DNA from: Bacteroidales bacterium UBA3834
Lineage (GTDB): Bacteria; Bacteroidota; Bacteroidia; Bacteroidales; P3
Direction: 5' to 3'
Assembly (NCBI GenBank): GCA_002392965.1
Contig: DGIA01000002.1
Location: forward strand, 1-54,367
DNA: 54,367 nucleotides
Positions 35,001 to 42,031 of the stretch are shown one piece after another; position 1 is the stretch's first letter, and each line of letters opens with the position of its first letter. The position numbers were made by a program, and so were the translations under genes. The notes beneath the pieces are model-generated. The model was not told the origin of the DNA. It worked only from the letters and a program-made list of their open reading frames with translations, and ran no database searches.

Positions 35001-35175
35001 TGAAGAGGAGCTGACCTATCTGCGCCAGTATAAGGGCGAAAAGATGCAGGGCGTGCGAGGCAAATTGCAGGGTGACCTGCAAGTAGTTGGCCTGCTGGGT
35101 GAGATTGCCCAGGTGACCCTTCACAACGAGGCCCTTGCTGACAAGGCTGCGAATCTTATGGGAGTAGCCGAGTGA
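32083..35175 (+). CDS. DUF2723 / GT117-like membrane glycosyltransferase
   Basis: A 1030-residue protein. The first ~330 residues hold many membrane segments, with the DUF2723 opening (IGWVICLIACAVYVMTAEATASWWDCGEYI) including the D-C-G-E of a GT-C-type loop, then HPPGGPSFQLIGRIFSMFA and AVEGEVYAMSSFF. A second membrane block is near 500-620 (YYMLPLLLGLIGLVYHI, GLAIAIYLNMPPRQPRERDYAF). The last ~400 residues are soluble and include LVTFGDNDTFPLWYAQEVEG. The family (GT117 in CAZy) is thought to move sugars from lipid carriers to proteins or lipids. Substrate is unknown. It overlaps the next gene by GTGA. Confidence 0.88.
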   Translation: MKQYHLANNIIGWVICLIACAVYVMTAEATASWWDCGEYISTAVKLEVGHPPGGPSFQLIGRIFSMFASPETAAHAINVMSAVCSGFTILFLFWGITLLGKHLLPDAKNPSLKDWKTWAVFAAGVVGSLAYTFSDTFWFSAVEGEVYAMSSFFTALVFWAILKWEEQSDDPRSLRWLILISLLVGIAIGVHLLNLLTVPAIFYVVYFKKWPKTTWKGFLLTGVLSIVTLGIILWGIIPGIVNVDSAVDVFFVNTLGLPFNSGTIFFFVLMAAAVVWGLWFTHKRHKPIVNAAILSFAMLVIGYSTFFILVIRANTNTPLNENAPKDAVAMRAYLGREQYGSTPLLTGQFYTAGRPIGVEDGYTKYIRGKDEKGKDRYIVAAHAQKYKYREQHTGVFPRMWSDDNSRQHPKYYELWAGKVYGDQRPTSAQNLKFFNRYQLGWMYWRYFMWNFAGRQNDEQGHYFNDDGTRDYLSGNWISGIKFIDESRLGPQDNLPQHMANNKARNKYYMLPLLLGLIGLVYHIRKHPKDAFIVFIMFFMTGLAIAIYLNMPPRQPRERDYAFVGSFSFFAIWIGLGVMGLAEWISNLFKEKKEKAYKVVLPVVFVATMAGVPCLMAAENWDDHDRSEKFAARDFAQNYLKSVNNNGILVTFGDNDTFPLWYAQEVEGTRTDVRILNFTLSGMYWYVEQLYNKLYDSEALPFTLPKEFYGLGKDAFYVLDNSADYLEVTDVLGLLRDYPERFTIRDSRTGEEMRYIPTKRFKITLDKPALVAAGVISESIAEQIPNEVRWEINKQVLYRHEMMLIDILGTNKFMRDINIMNPNTAGIPEIYPLVRNYIVQDGMNYKFLPYPRTERYTSRTADYFIDGVDGEPLKWGNLNSDIYVDPISMNMSVVQRQSMTTVAYYEAEKGNLEKARKLIDLTKEMFPAKNFPHDVYSVYIYIGNGAYVDVVELYRKLYGEEEAVALWEEAFRYYEEELTYLRQYKGEKMQGVRGKLQGDLQVVGLLGEIAQVTLHNEALADKAANLMGVAE

Positions 35176-35438
35176 TAAGAGACCTTATGGCCAAACAGAC
35201 AAAACCGAAGATGAGAAAATACACACTCACGCTCTCTGAGCTTGAGGTTCGCCGACTGACCGCCTATGCCGCCGACAGCGGCATAGAGCGGCCGGTGGCA
35301 CTCCACCGTATCGTGAGCCAGATGTTGCGTCAGTATGATTGTGCACCCGCCCGCGAGCACGACAAACGCCAGCTTGGTCTCTTCGATTCCGTGCAGATAG
35401 ATATCTTTAACAACACTTCAAAGGCAAACCAATCATGA
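35172..35438 (+). CDS. Small RHH-like protein
   Basis: An 88-residue protein if read from GTG 35172 (overlapping the DUF2723 stop as GTGA), or 83 from ATG 35187. The middle part KYTLTLSELEVRRLTAYAADSG followed by ALHRIVSQMLRQY has the layout of a ribbon-helix-helix domain: one strand, then two helices. This suggests a small DNA-binding protein, by pattern only. The acidic/polar C-terminal tail (LGLFDSVQIDIFNNTSK) has no match I know. It overlaps the next gene, atpB, by four bases (ATGA), so it is part of one operon. Confidence 0.6.
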   Translation: MIRDLMAKQTKPKMRKYTLTLSELEVRRLTAYAADSGIERPVALHRIVSQMLRQYDCAPAREHDKRQLGLFDSVQIDIFNNTSKANQS

Positions 35439-36511
35439 AGAAACTGTTCCGAATACTGATGACGGCATTGCTGGTGACACTTCCGCTTGCCGGCCATGCA
35501 GAAGAAAAAGAGGCCTTCGACTCCGGCTCAATCATCATCGGCCATGTCACCGATGCCCATTCTTGGCACATGTTTGACTACAGGAGCAAGGATGGTGCGG
35601 AACATGCAGTGGCCATTCCCTTGCCCGTTATCCTGGTGAATGACGGACATCTGGATGTGTTCATGTCCTCACGTTTTCATCATGGGCACGCTGACTACAA
35701 AGGCTATCGGTTGATAGGCGGCGGTGTGGAGAAGGAAGAGATTGTCTGCGTGGATGCAGATGGCAACCTGACGGGTACAAAGCCTTTGGACTTGAGTATC
35801 ACCAAGACTTCGGCAGCCATCATGATTGCGGTCATCCTGCTTCTGGTGATTGTCTTTATTGCCCGTGCAGGCTATAAGAAGCGCCCCAACCAAGCTCCCA
35901 AGGGATTGCAAAGTCTGGTGGAGATGCTGGTGGTGTTTGTGCGTGACAGCATTGCCAAACCCATGATAGGGGAGGGTAGGTATCAGCGCTACCTGCCCTA
36001 CCTTTTGACGCTGTTTTTCTTCATCTTTTTCTGTAACATTCTCGGCCTCATCCCCTTTTTCCCCGCTGGGGCTAACATCACCGGCAACATAGCGGTGACG
36101 GCTACCTTGGCAGTGATTACCTTCCTTATTACCAACATCAGTGGCAACAAACATTATTGGGTTGACATCTTCAACACCCCCGGTGTGCCGGCATGGCTGA
36201 AGATATTCCCCTTGATGCCTGTAGTCGAGCTGGTGGGTGTCTTTACCAAGCCTGTGGTTCTGATGATCCGACTTTTCGCCAACATGACGGCAGGTCATAT
36301 CGTCATCCTCGGATTCATCGTCATTATCTTCATCCTCAGCAATCTTTTCGGTGCCGCTGTGGGTGGCGCCGTCAGTGTGGTAAGCGTCTTCTTCAGCGTT
36401 TTTATCTCGCTACTCGAATGTCTGGTGGCCTACATCCAGGCCTTTGTGTTCACCATGCTCACAGCCCTCTATATCGGAATGGCCGTTGCCGAACCGCATC
36501 ATGCAGAATAA
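35435..36511 (+). CDS. atpB: F0F1 ATP synthase subunit a
   Basis: A 358-residue membrane protein with signal peptide and a long periplasmic N-terminal part (about 22-125), as in Bacteroidetes subunit a. The membrane part has RYLPYLLTLFFFIFFCNILGLIPFFP, the key Arg R279 in VVLMIRLFANMTAGH, and the final VAYIQAFVFTMLTALYIGMAVAE. It forms the proton (or sodium) half-channels against the c-ring. Normally atpE, F, H, A, G follow, but here pgk follows after 24 bases. The other subunits are not in the window, so atpB is separated from them. Confidence 0.95.
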   Translation: MKKLFRILMTALLVTLPLAGHAEEKEAFDSGSIIIGHVTDAHSWHMFDYRSKDGAEHAVAIPLPVILVNDGHLDVFMSSRFHHGHADYKGYRLIGGGVEKEEIVCVDADGNLTGTKPLDLSITKTSAAIMIAVILLLVIVFIARAGYKKRPNQAPKGLQSLVEMLVVFVRDSIAKPMIGEGRYQRYLPYLLTLFFFIFFCNILGLIPFFPAGANITGNIAVTATLAVITFLITNISGNKHYWVDIFNTPGVPAWLKIFPLMPVVELVGVFTKPVVLMIRLFANMTAGHIVILGFIVIIFILSNLFGAAVGGAVSVVSVFFSVFISLLECLVAYIQAFVFTMLTALYIGMAVAEPHHAE

Positions 36512-36535
36512 ACCCCATAAAACCCCAATAACCCC

Positions 36536-37732
36536 ATGAAAAGCATAAAAGATATCAATTTCGCAGGCCGCAAGGTGCTGCTGCGCGTGGACTTCAACGT
36601 CCCCATGAACGACCAGAAGCAGATTACCGACGACACCCGTATGCGCGAGTCGATGCCCACCATCGAGAAGCTCCTCAAGGACGGTGCCGCCATCATCATC
36701 ATGGCTCACTTCGGCCGTCCCAAGAAAGGCGGCTTCGAGCCCGAGTTGACCCTCGAGCCGGTGGCCAAGTATCTGGAGACCCTCGTCAATCGTCCCGTGA
36801 AGTTCACACAGGAACTCCTCGGCAGCGGCAAACCCGAGCAGATGGCCAAAGAGCTTAAGGCCGGTGAGGTGATGCTCCTCGAGAACATCCGCTTCTATCC
36901 TGAAGAGACCAAAGGCGGCGAAGACCTTGCCCGCCAGCTGGCCGCCCTCGGCGACTGTTATATCAACGACGCTTTCGGTGCCGCCCATCGCGAACACTCC
37001 TCTACAGCCGTCATTGCCAAGTTCTTCCCGAACGACAAGTACTTTGGATTCCTGATGGAGAACGAGGTGCGCAACCTCGAGAAACTGATGCAGAACCCGC
37101 CGCGTCCCTTCACCGCCATCATCGGTGGTTCGAAGGTCAGCAGCAAGATAGGCATCCTCGAGAACCTCATCGACAAGGTCGACCAGATGATCATCATCGG
37201 CGGCATGCGTTACACCTTCACCAAGAGCCTCGGTGGCAAGATTGGTAACAGTATCTGCGAGGACGACAAGCTCGACCTGGCCCGCGACCTCATGCGCCGC
37301 ATGGACGAAAAGGGCGTGAAGTACTATCTGCCCGTCGACAGCGTAATCGGCGACAAGTTCGGCAACGACGCTAACACCCAGGTGGTTCCCTCCGGCGAAG
37401 TTCCCGACGGTTGGGAGAGTATGGACTGTGGCCCCGAGAGCTGCAAAGCCATCCACGACATCATCATGGCCTCCAAGACCATCCTCTGGAACGGCCCTGC
37501 CGGCGTGTTTGAGCTTGAGACCTTCGCAAAAGGCACCAACCACATCGCCAAAAGCGTGGCCGAAGCCTGCAAGCAGGGTTGTTTCGCAGCTGTAGGTGGT
37601 GGAGACTCCGTGGCTGCCGTCAAGCAGATGGGTCTTGCCGACCAGATGAGCTACGTCTCCACTGGTGGTGGCGCCATGCTTGAGTACCTCGAAGGCAAAG
37701 TCCTCCCCGGCATCAAAGCCATTCAGGACTAA
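36536..37732 (+). CDS. pgk: Phosphoglycerate kinase
   Basis: A 398-residue glycolytic enzyme that transfers phosphate from 1,3-bisphosphoglycerate to ADP. Family motifs: VLLRVDFNVPMN, HFGRPKKGGFEPELTLEPVAKYL, LLENIRFYPEET, AFGAAHREHSST, and the nucleotide end AAVGGGDSVAAVKQMG, STGGGAMLEYLEGKVLPGI. Full length, with start ATG 36536 twenty-four bases after atpB. It ends at a clear terminator. Confidence 0.97.
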   Translation: MKSIKDINFAGRKVLLRVDFNVPMNDQKQITDDTRMRESMPTIEKLLKDGAAIIIMAHFGRPKKGGFEPELTLEPVAKYLETLVNRPVKFTQELLGSGKPEQMAKELKAGEVMLLENIRFYPEETKGGEDLARQLAALGDCYINDAFGAAHREHSSTAVIAKFFPNDKYFGFLMENEVRNLEKLMQNPPRPFTAIIGGSKVSSKIGILENLIDKVDQMIIIGGMRYTFTKSLGGKIGNSICEDDKLDLARDLMRRMDEKGVKYYLPVDSVIGDKFGNDANTQVVPSGEVPDGWESMDCGPESCKAIHDIIMASKTILWNGPAGVFELETFAKGTNHIAKSVAEACKQGCFAAVGGGDSVAAVKQMGLADQMSYVSTGGGAMLEYLEGKVLPGIKAIQD

Positions 37733-37745
37733 ACCATAAAACAGC

Positions 37746-37783
37746 AAGGTGCGGTATGACATAACATCTACCGCACCTTTTTT
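37746..37783 (+). terminator. Terminator after pgk
   Basis: 11-bp stem AAGGTGCGGTA (37746-37756) with TACCGCACCTT (37769-37779), followed by a T run. Confidence 0.88.
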
Positions 37784-37794
37784 GTTTAAATGTG

Positions 37795-38613
37795 ATGAAA
37801 AAGTATCGGACAGCCATATTGTTGTTTATAATCTTCGCATCCATAGCCGTAGTATTGTACCTTTCAACCGGGAAGGCTTTTTTCTTGATTAACTTCGGCT
37901 ATATAGGCACTTGTCTTGGTATAGGGGCGGCCTTAACAGCATCGGGGTGGCGCCATGCAAGGTTGTTCGTACAATTCACTGTGGGTCTATACATATTGGT
38001 ATTTCTAGGCCTTATATGCCGTGAAAATATGCAGATAGAAGGATTCTGGTACTACCTCTTCTCCGGCGTCATTGGGGCCGGCACCCTGCATTATGCCATA
38101 GCCAAAATATTTGGCCCCCTGTTTTTCGGACGAGGTTGGTGCGGATACGCCTGCTGGACGGCAATGGTGCTCGACCTCCTGCCCTACAAACGTCCGCAAG
38201 GACCCCGCAAACGCATAGGGTTCATACGCTACATTGTCTTCGGTTTCTCACTGTTACTTGTCGTGGCACTGTTCCTGATTGGAGAAGCCACTCCGTCAGT
38301 GATGTTCCGTCTTTTTATCCTAGGCAATATTGTCTATTACGTTGTGGGTATTGCATTGGCCGTTGCTTTCCGCGATAATCGCGCTTTTTGCAAATACATC
38401 TGTCCTGTGACGGTATTCCTTAAGCCCTTGACGCACTACTCAATGCTTCGCATCCGCTTCGACGAGGACAAGTGCATCCACTGCGGCAAGTGCCGTGAGG
38501 TATGCCCCATGGATGTCGAGGTGAACAACGATTCGCGCAAGCGCAGGAACGCCACCGAGTGCATCCTCTGCCACAACTGCACTCGCGCCTGTCCTGTAAA
38601 AGCCTTGAGATAA
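37795..38613 (+). CDS. NapH-like 4Fe-4S membrane protein
   Basis: A 272-residue protein from ATG 37795 (GTG 37792 is possible). Four or five membrane segments (TAILLFIIFASIAVVLYL, LFVQFTVGLYILVFLGLI, FGFSLLLVVALFLIG, GNIVYYVVGIALAVAF) are followed by two C-terminal cysteine clusters typical of 2[4Fe-4S] ferredoxin domains: CIHCGKCREVCP and CILCHNCTRACP. Within the membrane part are GRGWCGYACWTAM and YICPVTVFLKP, the CxxxCP signs of NapH/NosR/CcoG-like proteins. It probably passes electrons across the inner membrane; the partner is not in view. Confidence 0.88.
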   Translation: MKKYRTAILLFIIFASIAVVLYLSTGKAFFLINFGYIGTCLGIGAALTASGWRHARLFVQFTVGLYILVFLGLICRENMQIEGFWYYLFSGVIGAGTLHYAIAKIFGPLFFGRGWCGYACWTAMVLDLLPYKRPQGPRKRIGFIRYIVFGFSLLLVVALFLIGEATPSVMFRLFILGNIVYYVVGIALAVAFRDNRAFCKYICPVTVFLKPLTHYSMLRIRFDEDKCIHCGKCREVCPMDVEVNNDSRKRRNATECILCHNCTRACPVKALR

Positions 38614-38804
38614 TAAAACATCTTTGTTGCATAGCTCTTCCTGATGGAGAGTTAAAAAACAGACGCGAATTGATTTGTGTCAATTTTTTTGTTATCAGGT
38701 GCAATAAAACCTATTAAATGGCGTTAAAAAATAATAAATCAAAGGTTTGTTTTTAATTGATTGACTATTGTGTGTCAATATGTGGTCTATACCATCGCAA
38801 TACC

Positions 38805-38848
38805 AAGTCTATGGTAAGTCTATGGTGGGTAAATGGTGGGTAAATGGT
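38805..38848. repeat. Four 11-bp units before hsdM
   Basis: AAGTCTATGGT twice, then GGGTAAATGGT twice, exactly 11 bases each. It lies in an AT-rich 393-base gap (38614-39006) with no gene visible. The units have no sequence in common with the 11-bp arrays at 14516, 30454 and 44679. Confidence 0.85.
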
Positions 38849-38951
38849 TATAATATATTGATGATACTGTTGCAATCTTGTCATATATATTTGTATTCGC
38901 TGAGAATTACAACACGCCTTATAATTGTGAAATATTGTTGATAAATAAACC

Positions 38952-38982
38952 TTTGTTATATCAAGAATTCTTTGTATCTTTG
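38952..38982 (+). promoter_or_regulatory. Promoter of the type I RM operon
   Basis: TTTG (38952-38955), 19 bases, TATCTTTG (38975-38982), 24 bases before the hsdM ATG at 39007. A very good match to the phylum promoter; probably drives the whole operon to hsdR. Confidence 0.82.
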
Positions 38983-39006
38983 CATTTCTAAATATTGAGT
39001 AAAAAG

Positions 39007-40527
39007 ATGGCAAAGAAGAAAGAAGTTGTAGAAGAACCGCTGGAGAAGCGTCTGTGGAAGGCGGCGGACAAGTTGCGCAAGAATATCGACGCGGCGGAGT
39101 ATAAGCATGTGGTGCTGGGACTGATTTTCCTGCGCTATATTTCAGTGTCGTTTGAACAGTTATACGCCGAGTTGGTGAAGCAGCAGTCCGATGGTGCTGA
39201 TCCAGAGGACCGTGAAGAGTATCTGGCCGAGAACGTGTTCTATGTGCCGGAGAGCGCCCGTTGGAGTCACCTGGTGGCCAACGCCAAGAATCCCCAGATT
39301 GGCAAGCTCATCGATGACGCTATGGATGCCATCGAACGCGAGAACCGCTCGCTGAAGGGTGTGCTTCCTAAGGTCTTTTCGCGTCCCAACCTCGACCCCA
39401 CGTCGCTGGGAGAACTGATAGACCTTATCGGCAATTCCACGTTGGAGAACACCAGCACACGCAGCGCCGACCTGCTGGGGCACGTGTTTGAGTATTTCCT
39501 TGGAGAGTTCGCATTGGCCGAAGGCAAGAAGGGCGGTCAATTCTACACGCCCCGTAGTGTTGTGGAGTTGCTGGTGACAATGCTGGAGCCCTATCACGGC
39601 CGTGTGCTCGACCCCTGCTGTGGCTCGGGCGGCATGTTCGTGCAGAGCGACAAGTTTGTGCGCCAGCATCAGGGGCGTGTCGAAGATATCTCCATCTACG
39701 GACAGGAGAGCAACCAGACCACCTGGCGCCTCTGTAAGATGAACCTCGCCATCCGTGGCATCGACGCCTCGCAGGTGAAGTGGAATACCGAAGGCTCCTT
39801 CCTCAACGACGCTCACAAGGACGTGAAGGCCGATTTCGTTATTGCCAACCCGCCGTTCAACGACAGCGACTGGAGTGGCGACCAGCTGCGCGGCGACGCC
39901 CGCTGGCAGTATGGCGTTCCGCCTGCCGGCAATGCCAACTTCGCCTGGATTCAACATTTTATCTACCATCTTGCACCTTCAGGCCAGGCGGGTTTCGTCT
40001 TGGCAAAAGGGTCGCTGACTTCCAAGACTGGCGGTGAGGGCGAGATACGCAAAGCACTTATCGACAAAGGCCTTATCGCCTGTATCGTCAACCTGCCGGC
40101 CAAGCTCTTCCTCAACACGCAGATTCCCGCCTGCCTGTGGTTTGTCACTCGCAACCGTCAGAAGAGGGCGGGTGAGATACTCTTCATCGATGCCCGCAAT
40201 ATGGGCCATCTTATCAACCGCCGCACCCGTGAACTGACCGAAGAGGACATCCACACCATCGCCGACACCTACCACCGCTGGCGCGATGAATCTAAAGATT
40301 ATGCCGACGTGCCGGGCTTCTGTGCTTCGGTGCCTGTCAGCCGCGTGGCCGAACTGGACTATGTGCTCACCCCAGGTCGTTATGTCGGCCTGCCCGAAGA
40401 GGAAGACGACTTCAACTTCTCCGAACGCTTCACCGCCCTCCGTGCCGAATTCGAAGAACAGCTCAAAGAAGAAGAACGCCTGAACAAATTGATATTGGAG
40501 AATTTGTCAAAGATAAAGATTGACTAA
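39007..40527 (+). CDS. hsdM: Type I restriction-modification methyltransferase HsdM
   Basis: A 506-residue adenine-N6 methyltransferase; I use ATG 39007 and not the upstream TTG 38995. N-terminal helical domain (about 8-160: LEKRLWKAADKLRKNIDAAEYKHVVLGLIFLRY), then the catalytic domain with SAM motif I at D202 (LDPCCGSGGMF) and NPPF (N281-F284). The C-terminal end binds HsdS. HsdM2S modifies host DNA; with HsdR it restricts foreign DNA. Composition is GC-rich like the host genome, unlike the cargo inside the operon. Confidence 0.96.
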   Translation: MAKKKEVVEEPLEKRLWKAADKLRKNIDAAEYKHVVLGLIFLRYISVSFEQLYAELVKQQSDGADPEDREEYLAENVFYVPESARWSHLVANAKNPQIGKLIDDAMDAIERENRSLKGVLPKVFSRPNLDPTSLGELIDLIGNSTLENTSTRSADLLGHVFEYFLGEFALAEGKKGGQFYTPRSVVELLVTMLEPYHGRVLDPCCGSGGMFVQSDKFVRQHQGRVEDISIYGQESNQTTWRLCKMNLAIRGIDASQVKWNTEGSFLNDAHKDVKADFVIANPPFNDSDWSGDQLRGDARWQYGVPPAGNANFAWIQHFIYHLAPSGQAGFVLAKGSLTSKTGGEGEIRKALIDKGLIACIVNLPAKLFLNTQIPACLWFVTRNRQKRAGEILFIDARNMGHLINRRTRELTEEDIHTIADTYHRWRDESKDYADVPGFCASVPVSRVAELDYVLTPGRYVGLPEEEDDFNFSERFTALRAEFEEQLKEEERLNKLILENLSKIKID

Positions 40528-40529
40528 TT

Positions 40530-41651
40530 ATGGAACAGACACAGAGGATAGATTTAGGAGAAAAGATAGAGCATCTGATTGAAGAAGCCCGTAGACGCAC
40601 TGTCACAGCAGTCAACACTGCCATGGTCTATACCTATTATGAGATAGGTCGGATGATTGTAGAGGATGAGCAGCAAGGCAACTATCGAGCTAATTATGGG
40701 AAAGCTGTTATTAGGCAATTGTCCAATAGGCTTACAAGGAAATTCGGAAAAGGATTCTCTGAAAGAAACATAGAACAAATGAGACAGTTCTATGTAATCT
40801 ATTCGCAGAGAATTCAAATTTTCCAAACACCGTCTAGAAAATCATTGAAAGAAGAAAATTCCGCAACACCGTCTCGGATTTCTCCAATTTCGCAGACACT
40901 GTCTGCGGAATCTTCTCAAAAAGGTCAGACAGCGTCTGAAAAATTGCATTTCACCCTCAGTTGGTCGCACTATTTGAAGCTGATGCGCATTGAGAACCCC
41001 GACGAAAGGCGTTTCTATGAGATTGAGGCCACGGAGAATAACTGGAGTCTGCGGGAACTGCAACGGCAGTTCGACAGTTCGCTGTATGAACGGTTGGCTC
41101 TTAGCAAAGACAAGAAGAGAGTGAAGTCGCTAGCACAAAAAGGACAGATAATAGAGAAGCCTGAGGATGTGGTGAAAGACCCCTACGTGTTGGAGTTCCT
41201 TGGGCTGAAAGAGTTGCCACAATACAGCGAAAGCGAGTTGGAACAACGGCTGATAGACCATTTGCAGACATTCTTGCTGGAATTGGGCAAAGGTTTTACA
41301 TTCGTAGGTCGTCAGGTACGGTTTACCTTCGACGAGCAGCATTTCCGTGTGGACTTGGTATTTTACAATCGTCTGCTTCGTGCATTTGTGTTGATAGACT
41401 TGAAGCGAGGAACGTTGAAGCACCAAGACCTTGGGCAGATGCAGATGTATGTCAACTACTATGACCGCTTCGTGAAAACCGAGGAGGAGAATCCGACTAT
41501 TGGAATCTTGTTGTGTACTGACAAAAGCGATGCAATGGTTGAGATTACCCTACCGAAAGACAACAACCAAATCTTCGCCAGCAAATACCAGACCTATTTG
41601 CCGAGCAAAGAGGAACTACAAAAACTGATCGAGGAAAACATATCTAAATAG
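40530..41651 (+). CDS. YhcG/DUF1016-family PD-(D/E)XK nuclease-like protein
   Basis: A 373-residue protein, 2 bases after hsdM. N-terminal DUF1016 helical domain (about 8-100: IGRMIVEDEQQGNYRANYGKAVI, FSERNIEQMRQFY) and a C-terminal PD-(D/E)XK-like domain (about 210-373: GFTFVGRQVRFTFDEQHFRVDLVFYNRLLRAFVLIDLKRG, with D/E..K in VLIDLK). The family is frequent in type I RM loci and acts on DNA by inference from the fold. The linker (about 104-146) has short CAGAC/GTCTG inverted repeats and Ser/Thr-rich sequence. The frame stays open past the TAG (see findings). Confidence 0.87.
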   Translation: MEQTQRIDLGEKIEHLIEEARRRTVTAVNTAMVYTYYEIGRMIVEDEQQGNYRANYGKAVIRQLSNRLTRKFGKGFSERNIEQMRQFYVIYSQRIQIFQTPSRKSLKEENSATPSRISPISQTLSAESSQKGQTASEKLHFTLSWSHYLKLMRIENPDERRFYEIEATENNWSLRELQRQFDSSLYERLALSKDKKRVKSLAQKGQIIEKPEDVVKDPYVLEFLGLKELPQYSESELEQRLIDHLQTFLLELGKGFTFVGRQVRFTFDEQHFRVDLVFYNRLLRAFVLIDLKRGTLKHQDLGQMQMYVNYYDRFVKTEEENPTIGILLCTDKSDAMVEITLPKDNNQIFASKYQTYLPSKEELQKLIEENISK

Positions 41652-41750
41652 GAAAACACCCTCAACTTGGGGGTGCTTGAGAAACAAATAATTCCACAAC
41701 TTGTGGAACAATTGCCCAGCATCGAGGATATTGAAAGAGAATTGAGATAA
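41652..41750 (+). other. In-frame coding-like tail after the DUF1016 stop
   Basis: After TAG at 41649-41651 the same frame continues for 32 codons to TAA 41750: ENTLNLGVLEKQIIPQLVEQL followed by PSIEDIERELR. It looks like a protein C terminus (charged helix). It may be the remains of a longer end, or of a neighbouring gene. Confidence 0.45.
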
Positions 41751-41763
41751 AAATAGATGGATT

Positions 41764-42030
41764 ATGGATAAAGGAACTATTACAATGATTATTGCCGCTG
41801 CGACGCTCTTTGTGACAATTTGGATGCTGGTGTACATGAAGAAGAGCGACCTGATGAAAAGTCGGAACGAGGAGAAACGGAGGAAGAAAGATATCATGGC
41901 GCATATAGAAAGCAAGGAAAAACAACTTGAAAAAGCGAAGAGGATGTCTATGCTTAGTGGAAGTGGTATTGGTCAGCAACAAATCGATGTCTTGAACGAT
42001 GAAATAGATGAACTAAGAAGTAGGTTGTGA
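41764..42030 (+). CDS. Small membrane coiled-coil protein
   Basis: An 88-residue protein with one N-terminal membrane segment (TMIIAAATLFVTIWMLVYM, about 6-25), then a highly charged helix (KSRNEEKRRKKDIMAHIESKEKQLEKAKRM) and a coiled end (IDVLNDEIDELRSRL). No family is recognised. It lies between the DUF1016 gene and hsdS, one base before the hsdS start, and is AT-rich. Likely an inner-membrane protein with a cytoplasmic helix; could be linked with the RM complex or with membrane sensing. Function unknown. Confidence 0.65.
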   Translation: MDKGTITMIIAAATLFVTIWMLVYMKKSDLMKSRNEEKRRKKDIMAHIESKEKQLEKAKRMSMLSGSGIGQQQIDVLNDEIDELRSRL

Positions 42031-42031
42031 T

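Noticed and set aside
36410..37762. 450-codon open frame opposite pgk
   Set aside because: Opposite strand of a perfect phosphoglycerate kinase; His/Leu/Val-rich, no domain.
38614..39006. Insertion sequence remnants in the gap before hsdM
   Set aside because: No transposase-like frame or terminal inverted repeats could be seen.
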